Made by a program: the position numbers and the translations under genes. The notes below the pieces were generated by a model. It searched no databases. It was not told the origin of the DNA and was given only the letters and a program-made list of their open reading frames with translations. A stretch of 64,000 bases of DNA from Phocaeicola salanitronis DSM 18170. Lineage in GTDB: Bacteria > Bacteroidota > Bacteroidia > Bacteroidales > Bacteroidaceae. Shown here one piece after another: positions 20,554-30,089 of the stretch. Location of the stretch: assembly GCF_000190575.1 (NCBI RefSeq), contig NC_015164.1, positions 4,116,001 through 4,180,000 on the forward strand, read 5' to 3'. Numbering within the stretch: the first letter of the stretch is position 1; every line of letters begins with the position of its first letter.

Positions 20554-22437
20554 ATGGAACCACTTAAACACGAATGCGGAGTAGCGATGATACGGTTGCT
20601 TAAACCGTTGGAATATTATCAAGAGAAATACGGAACATGGATGTATGGGCTCAACAAGTTGTATCTGTTGATGGAAAAGCAGCACAACCGCGGGCAGGAA
20701 GGTGCCGGACTGGCGTGTGTAAAGCTTCAGGCAAATCCGGGAGAGGAATACATGTTCCGTGAAAGAGGGTTAGGGTCGGGAGCGATTACCGAAATATTCG
20801 GAACGGTGCACGGTTATTTCAAAGAGCTTACTCCCGAACAGATGGCAGATGCGGAATATGCCAAGCAATGCCTGCCTTTTGCCGGCGAGCTTTATATGGG
20901 GCATCTGCGTTACTCTACCACAGGCAAAAGTGGCATTTCGTATGTGCATCCCTTTTTGCGGCGCAATAATTGGCGGGCAAAGAACCTTGCCTTGTGCGGC
21001 AATTTCAACTTGACGAATGTCGATGAGATATTTGCCGACATTACAGCCGCGGGTCAGCATCCGCGCAAGTATGCCGATACGTATATCATGCTGGAACAGG
21101 TGGGGCACCGGCTCGACCGCGAAGTGGAACGCCTTTATAATGAATGTAAGGCGGAAGGGCTGGAAGGAATGGACATTACGCATACGATTGAAGACCGTAT
21201 TGACATTACCAATGTGTTGAAGACTTCTACTCCGAAGTGGGATGGAGGATATGTGATATGCGGGCTGACGGGAAGCGGTGAAGCGTTTGCCGTGCGTGAC
21301 CCGTGGGGCATCCGTCCGGGATTCTGGTATATGGACGATGAGATTATGGTACTTGCATCCGAGCGGCCGGTCATTCAGACGGTACTGAATGTGCCTGCAG
21401 ACAGCATCAACGAACTTTTGCCCGGGCAGGCTATCTGGGTGAACAAGAAGGGGCAGATGCGTCTGGAGCAAATCAATGAGCCGAAGAAGAAGAAGGCTTG
21501 TTCGTTCGAACGCATTTACTTCAGCCGGGGAAGCGATATGGATATCTACCGCGAACGGAAACTCTTGGGGCAGAAACTGGTGGATCCGATTCTGAAAGTA
21601 ATCGATTACGATGTGGTGCATACCGTATTTTCTTTTATTCCGAATACGGCGGAGGTGGCATTCTATGGCATGTTGGAAGGCTTCGACAATTACCTGAACC
21701 AGCTCAAGGTGCAGCGCATCGAGGCATTGGGGCATAAGCCCAGCCATACGGAACTGGAACAAATCCTGTCGCAACGCATCCGGAGCGAAAAGGTAGCTAT
21801 CAAGGATATCAAGTTGCGTACATTTATCGCCGAAGGCAATACGCGGAACGACCTTGCCGCCCATGTATATGATGTAACGTATGGAAGTCTGGTCCCCTAT
21901 GCCGATAACCTGGTGATAATCGATGATAGCATCGTGCGGGGAACTACGCTGAAGCAGAGCATTATTAGTATTCTCGACCGTTTGCATCCGAAAAAGATTG
22001 TCATTGTGTCATCTTCGCCCCAAGTGCGTTATCCCGACTATTACGGCATTGATATGGCAAGTATGGAGCAGTTCATTGCTTTCCGTGCCGCTATTGCCTT
22101 GTTGGAGGACAGGGGGATGCGTCGCGTCATCGAAGATGCATACCGTAAGTCGAAAGAGCAAGTGGGCTTGCCTAAAGAAGAGATGGTGAATTATGTGAAA
22201 GAAATCTATGCACCATTTACCGATGAGGAAATCTCACGCAAGATGGTGGAACTTCTTACCCCTGTGGGCACACAGGCAAAAGTGGAAATCGTTTACCAGA
22301 CGCTCGATGGCTTGCACGAGGCTTGTCCCGACCATGAAGGAGACTGGTACTTCAGCGGTGACTATCCTACTCCAGGGGGCGTGAAACTGGTCAACAAGGC
22401 ATTTATTGATTACATTGAACAAATATACCAATTTTAA
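20554..22437 (+). CDS. Long amidophosphoribosyltransferase (PurF-type)
   Basis: A 627-residue class II glutamine amidotransferase fused to a phosphoribosyltransferase, expected to catalyse the first step of purine synthesis (PRPP plus glutamine to phosphoribosylamine). The N-terminus MEPLKHECGVAMIR suggests a short propeptide removed to expose Cys8 as nucleophile, as in the Bacillus enzyme. QHNRGQEGAGLA and GNFNLTN are glutaminase motifs; VIIDDSIVRGTT (about 455-466) is the PRPP-binding loop. It is about 120 residues longer than the standard enzyme, with an extended segment after the glutaminase domain and an extra C-terminal part. It may be a second, divergent purF in this genome. The GH43 gene follows 19 bp later. 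Confidence 0.85.
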   Translation: MEPLKHECGVAMIRLLKPLEYYQEKYGTWMYGLNKLYLLMEKQHNRGQEGAGLACVKLQANPGEEYMFRERGLGSGAITEIFGTVHGYFKELTPEQMADAEYAKQCLPFAGELYMGHLRYSTTGKSGISYVHPFLRRNNWRAKNLALCGNFNLTNVDEIFADITAAGQHPRKYADTYIMLEQVGHRLDREVERLYNECKAEGLEGMDITHTIEDRIDITNVLKTSTPKWDGGYVICGLTGSGEAFAVRDPWGIRPGFWYMDDEIMVLASERPVIQTVLNVPADSINELLPGQAIWVNKKGQMRLEQINEPKKKKACSFERIYFSRGSDMDIYRERKLLGQKLVDPILKVIDYDVVHTVFSFIPNTAEVAFYGMLEGFDNYLNQLKVQRIEALGHKPSHTELEQILSQRIRSEKVAIKDIKLRTFIAEGNTRNDLAAHVYDVTYGSLVPYADNLVIIDDSIVRGTTLKQSIISILDRLHPKKIVIVSSSPQVRYPDYYGIDMASMEQFIAFRAAIALLEDRGMRRVIEDAYRKSKEQVGLPKEEMVNYVKEIYAPFTDEEISRKMVELLTPVGTQAKVEIVYQTLDGLHEACPDHEGDWYFSGDYPTPGGVKLVNKAFIDYIEQIYQF

Positions 22438-22456
22438 CTCCTATATATAATAAGGT

Positions 22457-23503
22457 ATGAGAAGATTTTTCTTGGCTTCGGTTGCAGCTTTGGCTCTTGC
22501 CGGAGGACATGCGCAAAATGTGCAGAAAGGCGATTACGGGTATCTGTATTGCCACATGAGCGGACGCGGGGAATGGACGGCATACGCCTTGAGCCGCGAC
22601 GGACTGAACTATCACGACCTGTTGGACGGAGGTCCCGTGTATGATGTGCAGAAGCTTTCGCCTATTGAGGGAGGCGCGCGCGATGCTTTTATCTGCCGCA
22701 CTTCGGACGGGAAAGGTTATCTGATGGTTACTACTGACATGTGTGTCGGAAAGAGCAAGCAATGGTTTAACTATGGCATCAACCTGCTCCGTAGCGATGA
22801 TTTGATTCATTGGACTTCTACTACCTTCGACTTCCGCAAGGGACCGGATATTTTCTGCGATCCCGATTCACCGGATGTGTATAAGGATTATGCCGGCATC
22901 AAGCGGGTATGGGCACCTCAAATCTTTTGGGACCCTGCTTATGTATGGCCCGACGGAACCAAAGGAGGATACATGATTTATTATTCCTTGCTCAATCCTG
23001 CCGAGGACCAATACGACCGGGTATTTTATTCGTACGCCGATGCTTCGTTCACCCGATTGACCAAGCCTCGTGTGCTGGTCGACTGGGGTTATGCTACCAT
23101 TGATGCTGACATCAACTATGTGCCTGCCGACGGGCTTTACCACATGCTTATCAAGAAAGAGGGAGGCACGCCGGGCATCTTTGCCGCTACTTCTGACAAA
23201 CTGACCGGACCTTATAAGATAAAGGATGAAAACGATTATGTGAAGTTCGAGGGCAACAAGAAGTGCGAAGGCTGCTCGGCATTCCAGCTGGTGGGCGATT
23301 CTACGTGGCGCGTTGCTTATATCGAATATTCATCCAATCCCAAGCGGTACCGCATTTGCCAGGCAGATGAATACCTTCAGAATTTCCATTCGCCCGTTAC
23401 CCTTGAAGGTGTAGCCCATCCTCAGCACGGTTCGTTTATGCGGCTTACGAAAGAGGAATACGAACGCCTTCAGAAATGGTCGGATGAACAAATGAAAAAG
23501 TGA
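22457..23503 (+). CDS. Secreted GH43-like glycosidase
   Basis: A 348-residue secreted protein with a five-bladed beta-propeller pattern like GH43/GH62/GH117-type enzymes. Signal peptide MRRFFLASVAALALAGGHAQ. The visible features are EGGARDAFICRTSDGKGYLM, LLRSDDLIHWTS, KRVWAPQIFWDPAYVWPDG (the conserved WAPQ blade) and TIDADINYVPADGLYHML, where the Asp and later Glu (KCEGCSAF) are candidate catalytic acids. Such proteins act on arabinose- or xylose-containing or galactan chains; the exact substrate is not readable. It is 19 bp after the PurF-type gene and 1 bp before a tiny membrane-protein gene. Confidence 0.85.
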   Translation: MRRFFLASVAALALAGGHAQNVQKGDYGYLYCHMSGRGEWTAYALSRDGLNYHDLLDGGPVYDVQKLSPIEGGARDAFICRTSDGKGYLMVTTDMCVGKSKQWFNYGINLLRSDDLIHWTSTTFDFRKGPDIFCDPDSPDVYKDYAGIKRVWAPQIFWDPAYVWPDGTKGGYMIYYSLLNPAEDQYDRVFYSYADASFTRLTKPRVLVDWGYATIDADINYVPADGLYHMLIKKEGGTPGIFAATSDKLTGPYKIKDENDYVKFEGNKKCEGCSAFQLVGDSTWRVAYIEYSSNPKRYRICQADEYLQNFHSPVTLEGVAHPQHGSFMRLTKEEYERLQKWSDEQMKK

Positions 23504-23504
23504 T

Positions 23505-23684
23505 ATGGAAGAGAAAAACAAATCGAAATTTGATGCCGGATATGGTTTGGCAGTAGGGCTGATGCTGGGAGTGACAATCGGTGTTTGCCTTGATAACATA
23601 GCCTTATGGATGCCCTTAGGCTTACTCGTTGGCATCACTATTGATTTCGGTTTGAAAGGAAAGAAAGATAATAAAAAGCAATGA
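23505..23684 (+). CDS. Small two-helix membrane protein (59 aa)
   Basis: A 59-residue protein starting at ATG 23505, one base after the GH43 stop. It has a charged N-terminus (MEEKNKSKFDAGYGL), two hydrophobic stretches (AVGLMLGVTIGVCL and ALWMPLGLLVGITI) joined by a short DN turn, and a lysine-rich tail. Its stop overlaps the next start (ATGA), which supports translation of both. Similar two-helix small proteins are common in gut Bacteroides and Firmicutes; function unknown. Confidence 0.7.
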   Translation: MEEKNKSKFDAGYGLAVGLMLGVTIGVCLDNIALWMPLGLLVGITIDFGLKGKKDNKKQ

Positions 23685-23824
23685 GTGAACAAAAGGACAA
23701 AAATTATCTTTGGCTTGTATTTATAGCTTTAGGTATGGGTATTGCGATAATAGCGGATAATTTGCTGATAGGCCTTTGTTTAGTTGCTATAGGAATTTAT
23801 CTTTATACTAAGAAACTGTTTTGA
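23681..23824 (+). CDS. Small membrane protein (47 aa), end overlaps MITE
   Basis: A 47-residue frame starting at ATG 23681, overlapping the previous stop by four bases. It has two short hydrophobic segments (LWLVFIALGMGIAIIA and LLIGLCLVAIGIYLYT). The last residues KKLF and the stop codon are supplied by the left end of the MITE-like element at 23811, so the original C-terminus was probably different or longer. Function unknown. Confidence 0.55.
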   Translation: MSEQKDKNYLWLVFIALGMGIAIIADNLLIGLCLVAIGIYLYTKKLF

Positions 23825-24005
23825 ATTTATCGTGCGCTGATTTGGGATGAGTTTTTGAGGCATTTCCGCTTGTGTGATGAGGAAGATAGCGGGCTATCTG
23901 ACGAAGAACAGAAGCGGAAAGGACCAAAAAATCGCCCAAAGCACACACGAAAAACGGATACATCAAGACGAGAAAAACTTTTTGGAGAAATTCAAAACAG
24001 TTTCT
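23811..24005 (+). mobile_element. MITE-like element, copy 2 (195 bp)
   Basis: Ends AGAAACTGTTTTGAATTT and AAATTCAAAACAGTTTCT are perfect inverted repeats. Interior hairpin AGATAGCGGGCTATCT and the same overall sequence as copies at 9200 and 33548. One extra A in an A-run near 23950 shifts the internal reading frame in this copy. It lies in the short gap before carA. Confidence 0.8.
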
Positions 24006-24051
24006 AAGAATAAGAAAAAAACACAAAACAATAAAGACGAATTAGATTAGA

Positions 24052-25128
24052 ATGAGAAACGTGACGTTAATCCTTGACGACGGGAGCCGGTTTCACGGCA
24101 AGTCGTTCGGTTATGAGAAGCCGGTAGCGGGTGAAGTGGTGTTTAATACGGCGATGACCGGATATCCGGAAAGCCTGACAGACCCTTCGTATGCAGGTCA
24201 GTTGATGACGTTGACTTATCCGCTGGTAGGAAACTACGGGGTGCCTCCGTTCACATTCGAGGCGAACGGTTTGCCTACTTTTATGGAGAGTGAAAAAATA
24301 CATGCTGAGGCGATTATCGTGAGTGATTATAGCGAGCGGTATAGCCACTGGAATGCTGTGGAGAGCTTGGCAGACTGGTTGAAGCGTGAGCAGATTCCCG
24401 GTATCACAGGCATTGACACACGCGAACTTACGAAGGTGTTGCGTGAGCACGGTGTGATGATGGGAAAGATTGTGTTCGATGATGAACCGGACAACGTTCC
24501 CGAAGCGCAATACGCCGGAGTGAACTATGTGGATAAAGTATCGTGTAAGGAAGTGATTCGCTATAACGAGGGTAACGGGCGCAAGAAGGTAGTGTTGGTG
24601 GATTGTGGGGTGAAGTCCAATATCGTCCGTTGTCTGCTCAAGCGCGGTGTGGAGGTTATCCGTGTGCCTTGGGATTACGACTTTAACGGACTGGACTTTG
24701 ACGGGCTTTTTATTTCCAACGGACCGGGCGACCCTGATACGTGCGATGCGGCTGTGCAGAACATCCGCAAAGCGATGCAGAACGAAAAACTTCCCATTTT
24801 CGGTATCTGTATGGGGAATCAGTTGCTTTCGAAGGCAGGAGGTGCAAAAATATATAAGTTAAAGTACGGTCATCGGAGCCATAACCAGCCGGTACGTATG
24901 GTAGGGACGGAGCGTTGTTTCATCACTTCGCAGAATCACGGATATGCGGTGGACAATAATACCTTGGGAGCCGATTGGGAACCGCTTTTCATCAACATGA
25001 ACGATGGCTCGAACGAAGGAATCCGCCACAAATGCAATCCTTGGTTCTCGGCTCAGTTTCATCCGGAAGCAGCCAGCGGGCCTACAGATACGGAATTCCT
25101 TTTCGATGAGTTCGTGAAACTGCTCTGA
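24052..25128 (+). CDS. carA: Carbamoyl-phosphate synthase small subunit
   Basis: A 358-residue glutamine-hydrolysing subunit of carbamoyl-phosphate synthetase, which feeds ammonia to CarB for pyrimidine and arginine synthesis. The N-terminal domain begins LILDDGSRFHGKSFGYEKPV with GEVVFNTAMTGYPESLTDPS, and the class I amidotransferase domain has the nucleophile in FGICMGNQLL and the His-Glu pair in QFHPEAASGP. Length is typical. It lies 46 bp after a MITE-like element and 132 bp before carB, the gap holding an inverted repeat. Confidence 0.97.
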   Translation: MRNVTLILDDGSRFHGKSFGYEKPVAGEVVFNTAMTGYPESLTDPSYAGQLMTLTYPLVGNYGVPPFTFEANGLPTFMESEKIHAEAIIVSDYSERYSHWNAVESLADWLKREQIPGITGIDTRELTKVLREHGVMMGKIVFDDEPDNVPEAQYAGVNYVDKVSCKEVIRYNEGNGRKKVVLVDCGVKSNIVRCLLKRGVEVIRVPWDYDFNGLDFDGLFISNGPGDPDTCDAAVQNIRKAMQNEKLPIFGICMGNQLLSKAGGAKIYKLKYGHRSHNQPVRMVGTERCFITSQNHGYAVDNNTLGADWEPLFINMNDGSNEGIRHKCNPWFSAQFHPEAASGPTDTEFLFDEFVKLL

Positions 25129-25139
25129 GATTTAGGATA

Positions 25140-25218
25140 AAACGCGGATTAACGCAGATTTCCGCGGATTATTTTAATAAAAAATTTAATCTGCGTGAAT
25201 CTGCGCTAATCTGCGTTT
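25140..25218. repeat. GCAGATTAACGCAGATT inverted repeat, copy 2
   Basis: Arms AAACGCGGATTAACGCAGAT and ATCTGCGCTAATCTGCGTTT flank an A/T-rich centre. It occupies most of the gap between carA and carB and is closely related to the unit at 17869-17946. Confidence 0.85.
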
Positions 25219-25260
25219 CAAAAAAGGAATAAGAACTAACTACTAATTATAGAAATATCA

Positions 25261-28200
25261 ATGAAAGATAACATAAAGAAAGTATTGTTGCTGGGTTCCG
25301 GCGCATTGAAGATCGGTGAAGCTGGCGAATTTGATTATTCCGGTTCGCAGGCACTGAAGGCTCTTAAGGAAGAAGGTATCGAAACGGTGCTTATCAATCC
25401 CAATATCGCTACGGTGCAGACTTCGGAAGGTGTGGCTGATAAGATTTATTTCCTTCCTGTCACTCCTTATTTTGTGGAGAAAGTCATCGATAAGGAACGT
25501 CCGGATGGGGTGTTGCTCTCGTTTGGCGGACAAACGGCATTGAATTGCGGTGTCGCTCTCTATCAGGGAGGGGTGTTCGAGAAATACGGCGTGCAGGTAT
25601 TGGGTACTCCCGTACAGGCCATTATGGATACGGAAGACCGCGAACTCTTTGTGAAGAAGCTGGATGAAATCAACGTGAAGACTATCAAGAGCGAGGCTTG
25701 CGAGAATATTGAGCAGGCACGCCAGGCGGCACGCGACTTGGGCTATCCGGTTATTATCCGTGCAGCATACGCCTTGGGAGGTCTTGGTTCAGGCTTTTGC
25801 GATAACGAAGAAGAACTGAATGTGCTGGCGGAAAAAGCATTTTCCTTCTCTCCGCAGGTTTTGGTGGAAAAGAGCCTGAAAGGATGGAAAGAAGTGGAAT
25901 ACGAGGTAGTGCGTGACCGGTTCGACAATTGCATCACGGTCTGCAATATGGAAAACTTCGACCCGCTGGGCATTCATACGGGTGAAAGTATCGTCATTGC
26001 TCCGAGCCAGACGCTGACCAACAGTGAATACCATAAGCTGCGCGAGCTTGCCATCCGTATCATCCGTCACATCGGTATCGTGGGCGAATGTAATGTGCAA
26101 TATGCTTTCGACCCTGAATCGGAAGACTATCGTGTGATTGAGGTAAATGCCCGTCTGAGCCGTTCCTCTGCACTGGCATCGAAGGCAACAGGGTATCCGC
26201 TGGCATTTGTAGCTGCCAAGTTGGGATTGGGCTATGGACTGTTCGACCTGAAGAACTCAGTGACCAAGACCACATCGGCATTTTTCGAACCTGCACTCGA
26301 CTATGTGGTATGTAAGATTCCGCGCTGGGACTTGGGCAAGTTCCACGGTGTAGACCGCGAGTTAGGCTCTTCGATGAAGTCGGTAGGCGAGGTTATGGCT
26401 ATCGGACGTACGTTTGAGGAAGCGATTCAGAAAGGCCTTCGTATGATAGGGCAGGGCATGCACGGTTTTGTAGAAAACAAAGAACTGGTCATTGCCGATA
26501 TCGACAAGGCATTGCGCGAACCTACCGACAAGCGTATCTTTGTTATTTCGAAGGCGATGCGTGCCGGTTATACCGTTGACCAAATCCACGACCTGACCAA
26601 GATAGACAAATGGTTCCTTTACAAACTGGAGAACATTATGCAGACTTCCAAAGAACTGCACGAATGGGGGAACAATCATATACAGCTTTCCGAACTTCCG
26701 AAAGAATTGCTTTATAAAGCCAAACGTCAGGGATTTTCCGATTTTCAGGTGGCACGTGCCATCGGTTATCAAGGTGAGATGGAAGACGGCATTCTTGCCG
26801 TGCGTGCGTACCGTAAAGCCATCGGTGTACTTCCGGTCGTAAAACAGATTGATACCCTTGCCGCTGAATATCCTGCACAGACCAACTATCTGTATCTGAC
26901 GTATAGCGGTGTGGCAAACGATGTGCATTACTTGGGCGACCACAAGAGTATTGTGGTGCTTGGTTCGGGAGCTTACCGTATCGGTTCATCGGTGGAATTT
27001 GACTGGTGCGGCGTGCAGGCATTGAATACCATCCGCAAGGAAGGGTATCGTTCGGTAATGATTAACTATAATCCCGAAACGGTTTCTACCGACTATGATA
27101 TGTGCGATCGTCTCTATTTCGACGAACTGACATTTGAACGCGTAATGGATATCCTCGACTTGGAAAATCCGCATGGAGTCATTGTTTCGACTGGCGGTCA
27201 GATTCCAAACAATCTTGCCATGCGCCTCGATGCACAAAAGGTGAACATTCTGGGAACATCCGCCAAGAGTATCGACAATGCTGAAGACCGCGATAAGTTC
27301 TCGGCTATGCTCGACCGCATCGGTGTAGACCAGCCCGAATGGAGCGCATTGACTTCGATGGATGATATCAACGCCTTTATTCAGAAAGTCGGTTTCCCGG
27401 TATTGGTACGTCCGTCGTATGTACTTTCAGGAGCAGCTATGAATGTTTGTTCCAACCAGGATGAGCTGGAACGTTTCTTGCAGCTTGCCGCCAATGTATC
27501 GAAAAAACATCCGGTAGTAGTGAGCCAGTTCATCGAACATGCCAAAGAAGTGGAAATGGACGCCGTGGCTCAGAACGGTGAGATTATCGTTTATGCCATC
27601 TCCGAGCATATCGAGTTTGCCGGTGTACATTCGGGAGATGCTACTATTCAGTTCCCTCCCCAAAAACTGTATGTGGAGACAGTGCGCCGTATCAAGCGCA
27701 TTTCCCGTCAGATAGCCAAGGAACTGAACATTTCCGGACCGTTCAATATCCAGTTCCTTGCCCGCGACAATGACATTAAGGTGATTGAGTGTAACCTCCG
27801 TGCTTCCCGTTCGTTCCCGTTCGTGAGCAAGGTGCTCAAGATAAACTTCATTGAACTTGCCACTAAGGTGATGCTCGGGCTTCCGGTAGAGAAACCCGAA
27901 AAGAACCTCTTCGAACTGGATTATGTAGGCATTAAGGCGAGCCAGTTCTCGTTTAACCGCTTGCAGAAAGCCGACCCTGTATTGGGCGTGGATATGGCAT
28001 CTACGGGCGAAGTCGGTTGTTTGGGTGATGATACTTCATGCGCCATCCTGAAAGCGATGCTTTCGGTGGGATATCGTATCCCCGAAAAGAATATTCTGCT
28101 TTCTACGGGTAGCACCAAGCAGAAGGTGGATATGCTTCAGGCATCGCGTGCATTGAAGGCGAAAGGCTATAATCTCTATGCTACTGGCGGTACTTCGAAG

Positions 28201-28488
28201 TTCCTCACCGAGAACGGCATTGAGAATACCCGTGTGTACTGGCCCAGCGAAGAAGGACATCTGCAGGCACTTGAGATGCTTCACAAGAAAGAAATCGATA
28301 TGGTGGTGAACATTCCGCGTGACTTGTCGGTAGGCGAACTTACCAATGGTTACAAGATTCGTCGTGCGGCTATTGACTTGAATATCCCGTTGATAACAAA
28401 TGCCCGTCTGGCAAGTGCGTTTATCAATGCATTTTGCTCGATGAGCATTGATGACATTGCCATCAAGAGTTGGGACGAATATAAATAA
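25261..28488 (+). CDS. carB: Carbamoyl-phosphate synthase large subunit
   Basis: A 1075-residue large subunit with two homologous ATP-grasp halves. The first half starts KVLLLGSGALKIGEAGEFDY and the second VVLGSGAYRIGSSVEFDWC; both carry ATP-grasp motifs (VEKSLKGWKEVEYEVVRD, VSQFIEHAKEVEMDAVAQ). The C-terminal allosteric (MGS-like) domain is visible from about residue 935 (LLSTGSTKQKVDMLQASRAL ... YATGGTSKFL). It makes carbamoyl phosphate from bicarbonate, ATP and ammonia from CarA. Full length and intact. Confidence 0.97.
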   Translation: MKDNIKKVLLLGSGALKIGEAGEFDYSGSQALKALKEEGIETVLINPNIATVQTSEGVADKIYFLPVTPYFVEKVIDKERPDGVLLSFGGQTALNCGVALYQGGVFEKYGVQVLGTPVQAIMDTEDRELFVKKLDEINVKTIKSEACENIEQARQAARDLGYPVIIRAAYALGGLGSGFCDNEEELNVLAEKAFSFSPQVLVEKSLKGWKEVEYEVVRDRFDNCITVCNMENFDPLGIHTGESIVIAPSQTLTNSEYHKLRELAIRIIRHIGIVGECNVQYAFDPESEDYRVIEVNARLSRSSALASKATGYPLAFVAAKLGLGYGLFDLKNSVTKTTSAFFEPALDYVVCKIPRWDLGKFHGVDRELGSSMKSVGEVMAIGRTFEEAIQKGLRMIGQGMHGFVENKELVIADIDKALREPTDKRIFVISKAMRAGYTVDQIHDLTKIDKWFLYKLENIMQTSKELHEWGNNHIQLSELPKELLYKAKRQGFSDFQVARAIGYQGEMEDGILAVRAYRKAIGVLPVVKQIDTLAAEYPAQTNYLYLTYSGVANDVHYLGDHKSIVVLGSGAYRIGSSVEFDWCGVQALNTIRKEGYRSVMINYNPETVSTDYDMCDRLYFDELTFERVMDILDLENPHGVIVSTGGQIPNNLAMRLDAQKVNILGTSAKSIDNAEDRDKFSAMLDRIGVDQPEWSALTSMDDINAFIQKVGFPVLVRPSYVLSGAAMNVCSNQDELERFLQLAANVSKKHPVVVSQFIEHAKEVEMDAVAQNGEIIVYAISEHIEFAGVHSGDATIQFPPQKLYVETVRRIKRISRQIAKELNISGPFNIQFLARDNDIKVIECNLRASRSFPFVSKVLKINFIELATKVMLGLPVEKPEKNLFELDYVGIKASQFSFNRLQKADPVLGVDMASTGEVGCLGDDTSCAILKAMLSVGYRIPEKNILLSTGSTKQKVDMLQASRALKAKGYNLYATGGTSKFLTENGIENTRVYWPSEEGHLQALEMLHKKEIDMVVNIPRDLSVGELTNGYKIRRAAIDLNIPLITNARLASAFINAFCSMSIDDIAIKSWDEYK

Positions 28489-28560
28489 ATGAAGAATGAA
28501 GAGTGAAGAATGAAGAATTAGCAGACATCCGCTAAATTCTTCATTCTTCATTCTTTATTT
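28488..28560. repeat. GAAGAATGAAGAATT inverted repeat, likely shared terminator
   Basis: Left arm AATGAAGAATGAAGAATTAGC-like and right arm GCTAAATTCTTCATTCTTCA form a long hairpin exactly between the convergent carB and uxaA-type genes, so it can end both transcripts. Related arms are seen at 11672 and 61737. Confidence 0.75.
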
Positions 28561-30050
28561 TACAAAGTTACTCCCGTTTTGAAAATAGCGATTTCGCGAT
28601 AGTTTTTCTTTTCATTGTTGACCCATTCGCCGCTGGCTACCCGGATTACATAATCGGTAAAGCGTTTACAGGTTACTTCCATGGGTTCGTTTTCTACAAT
28701 CACTCCCGCATTGAAATCAATCCATCCCGGTTTATGAGCTGCCAGATTTGAATTTGTTGAAATCTTCATGGTAGGTACATACGTGCCGAAAGGCGTTCCG
28801 CGTCCTGTTGTGAACAATACGATATGGCATCCGCAAGATGCAAGAGCCGTAGCTGCCACCAGGTCATTTCCCGGAGCGGAAAGCAGGTTTAAGCCTTTGG
28901 TTTGCAGGCGTTCGCCATAGGGCATAACTCCTGATACGTAGCTTTTTCCGCATTTCTGAGTACATCCCAATGCCTTTTCTTCCAGTGTAGAAATACCTCC
29001 GGCTTTGTTTCCCGGTGAAGGATTTTCGCCTACCGGTTCGCCGTGCGAGAGGAAATAATCCTTAAAGTCGTTGATTAAATGTACGGTTTGGTTGAATAAT
29101 TCCGGCGTTTTGCAACGGTTCATCAAGATGGTTTCCGCTCCGAACATTTCGGGTACTTCGGTCAGTACAGAAGTGCCGCCTTGTGCTATCAGGTAATCAG
29201 AGAACATACCCAGCAGCGGGTTGGCGGTAATTCCGGAGAATCCGTCCGAACCTCCGCATTTCAGACCTACGCGCAATTCCGACAAAGGAATGTCTTCGCG
29301 TACGTCTTGCTTGCATTTGGCATACAGGTCGCGCAGGATTTTCATGCCTTCTTCGAATTCATCGTCTACTTTTTGTGCGACCATGAATTTGATGCGCTCT
29401 TCATCGTAGGCACCTATGAATTCACGGAAGATGTCGGGCTGGTTGTTTTCGCATCCCAATCCTACGACCAATACTGCTCCTGCATTGGGATGGAGCACCA
29501 TGTCGCGCAGGATTTTCTTTGTATTCTCATGGTCTTCGCCCAGCTGCGAACATCCGTAGTTGTGGGGGAAGGCTACGATGGCATCAATGCCCTCTTCTTT
29601 TGTTTCCTTACGCAAAGCTTCGGCAAGCTGGTTGACAATGCCGTTTACGCAACCCACGGTCGGGATAATCCATATTTCGTTACGGATTCCTACATCGCCG
29701 TTTTTGCGGCGGTATCCTTTAAAGGTCCGGTTTTCGTGCGGAATGTCCAGCGATACTTCTATCGGGCTGTAGGTGTAATCCAGTAATCCGGCAAGGTTGG
29801 TTTTGATTTCTTTTTCGCAAATCCAGCTTCCTTGCGGTACGGGCTTGATGGCATGTCCGATAGGATAACCGTATTTAATGATGTTCTCCCCTTCGTTAAA
29901 GTCTTTCAATGTAACTTTGTGTCCGGCAGGGATATCTGTTTTCAAGGTAATGTTCTGACCGTCCACTTGGATGGTCTCTCCCGCTTTCAGTGGGGTAATT
30001 GCAACGGCAACATTGTCTGCCGGGTTGATTTTCAGGTAAGTTGTTTCCAT
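28560..30050 (-). CDS. uxaA: UxaA-type altronate/hexarate dehydratase
   Basis: A 496-residue UxaA/GarD-family dehydratase. The N-terminal SAF-like domain covers about 1-95 (NVAVAITPLKAGETIQVDGQ), followed by the catalytic part with RRKNGDVGIRNEIWIIPTVG, FPHNYGCSQLGEDHENT, LKCGGSDGFSGITANPLLG and GCHIVLFTTGRGTPFGTYVP. The family dehydrates D-altronate to 2-keto-3-deoxygluconate (KDG), using a metal. With KDG kinase and KDPG aldolase genes nearby, altronate (galacturonate branch) is the likeliest substrate. It follows the LacI-type regulator by 39 bp on the same strand, so the two are probably co-transcribed. Confidence 0.9.
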   Translation of the reverse strand: METTYLKINPADNVAVAITPLKAGETIQVDGQNITLKTDIPAGHKVTLKDFNEGENIIKYGYPIGHAIKPVPQGSWICEKEIKTNLAGLLDYTYSPIEVSLDIPHENRTFKGYRRKNGDVGIRNEIWIIPTVGCVNGIVNQLAEALRKETKEEGIDAIVAFPHNYGCSQLGEDHENTKKILRDMVLHPNAGAVLVVGLGCENNQPDIFREFIGAYDEERIKFMVAQKVDDEFEEGMKILRDLYAKCKQDVREDIPLSELRVGLKCGGSDGFSGITANPLLGMFSDYLIAQGGTSVLTEVPEMFGAETILMNRCKTPELFNQTVHLINDFKDYFLSHGEPVGENPSPGNKAGGISTLEEKALGCTQKCGKSYVSGVMPYGERLQTKGLNLLSAPGNDLVAATALASCGCHIVLFTTGRGTPFGTYVPTMKISTNSNLAAHKPGWIDFNAGVIVENEPMEVTCKRFTDYVIRVASGEWVNNEKKNYREIAIFKTGVTL

Positions 30051-30089
30051 ACGTTATGTGTTAGTTATTATTAAAAAATATTTTTGCGT

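Noticed and set aside
20770..21987. 405-codon minus frame in PurF-type gene
   Set aside because: Antisense shadow with no recognisable protein.
28560..30050. Galactarate dehydratase
   Set aside because: Same family, but the linked KDG kinase and KDPG aldolase favour altronate; not excluded.
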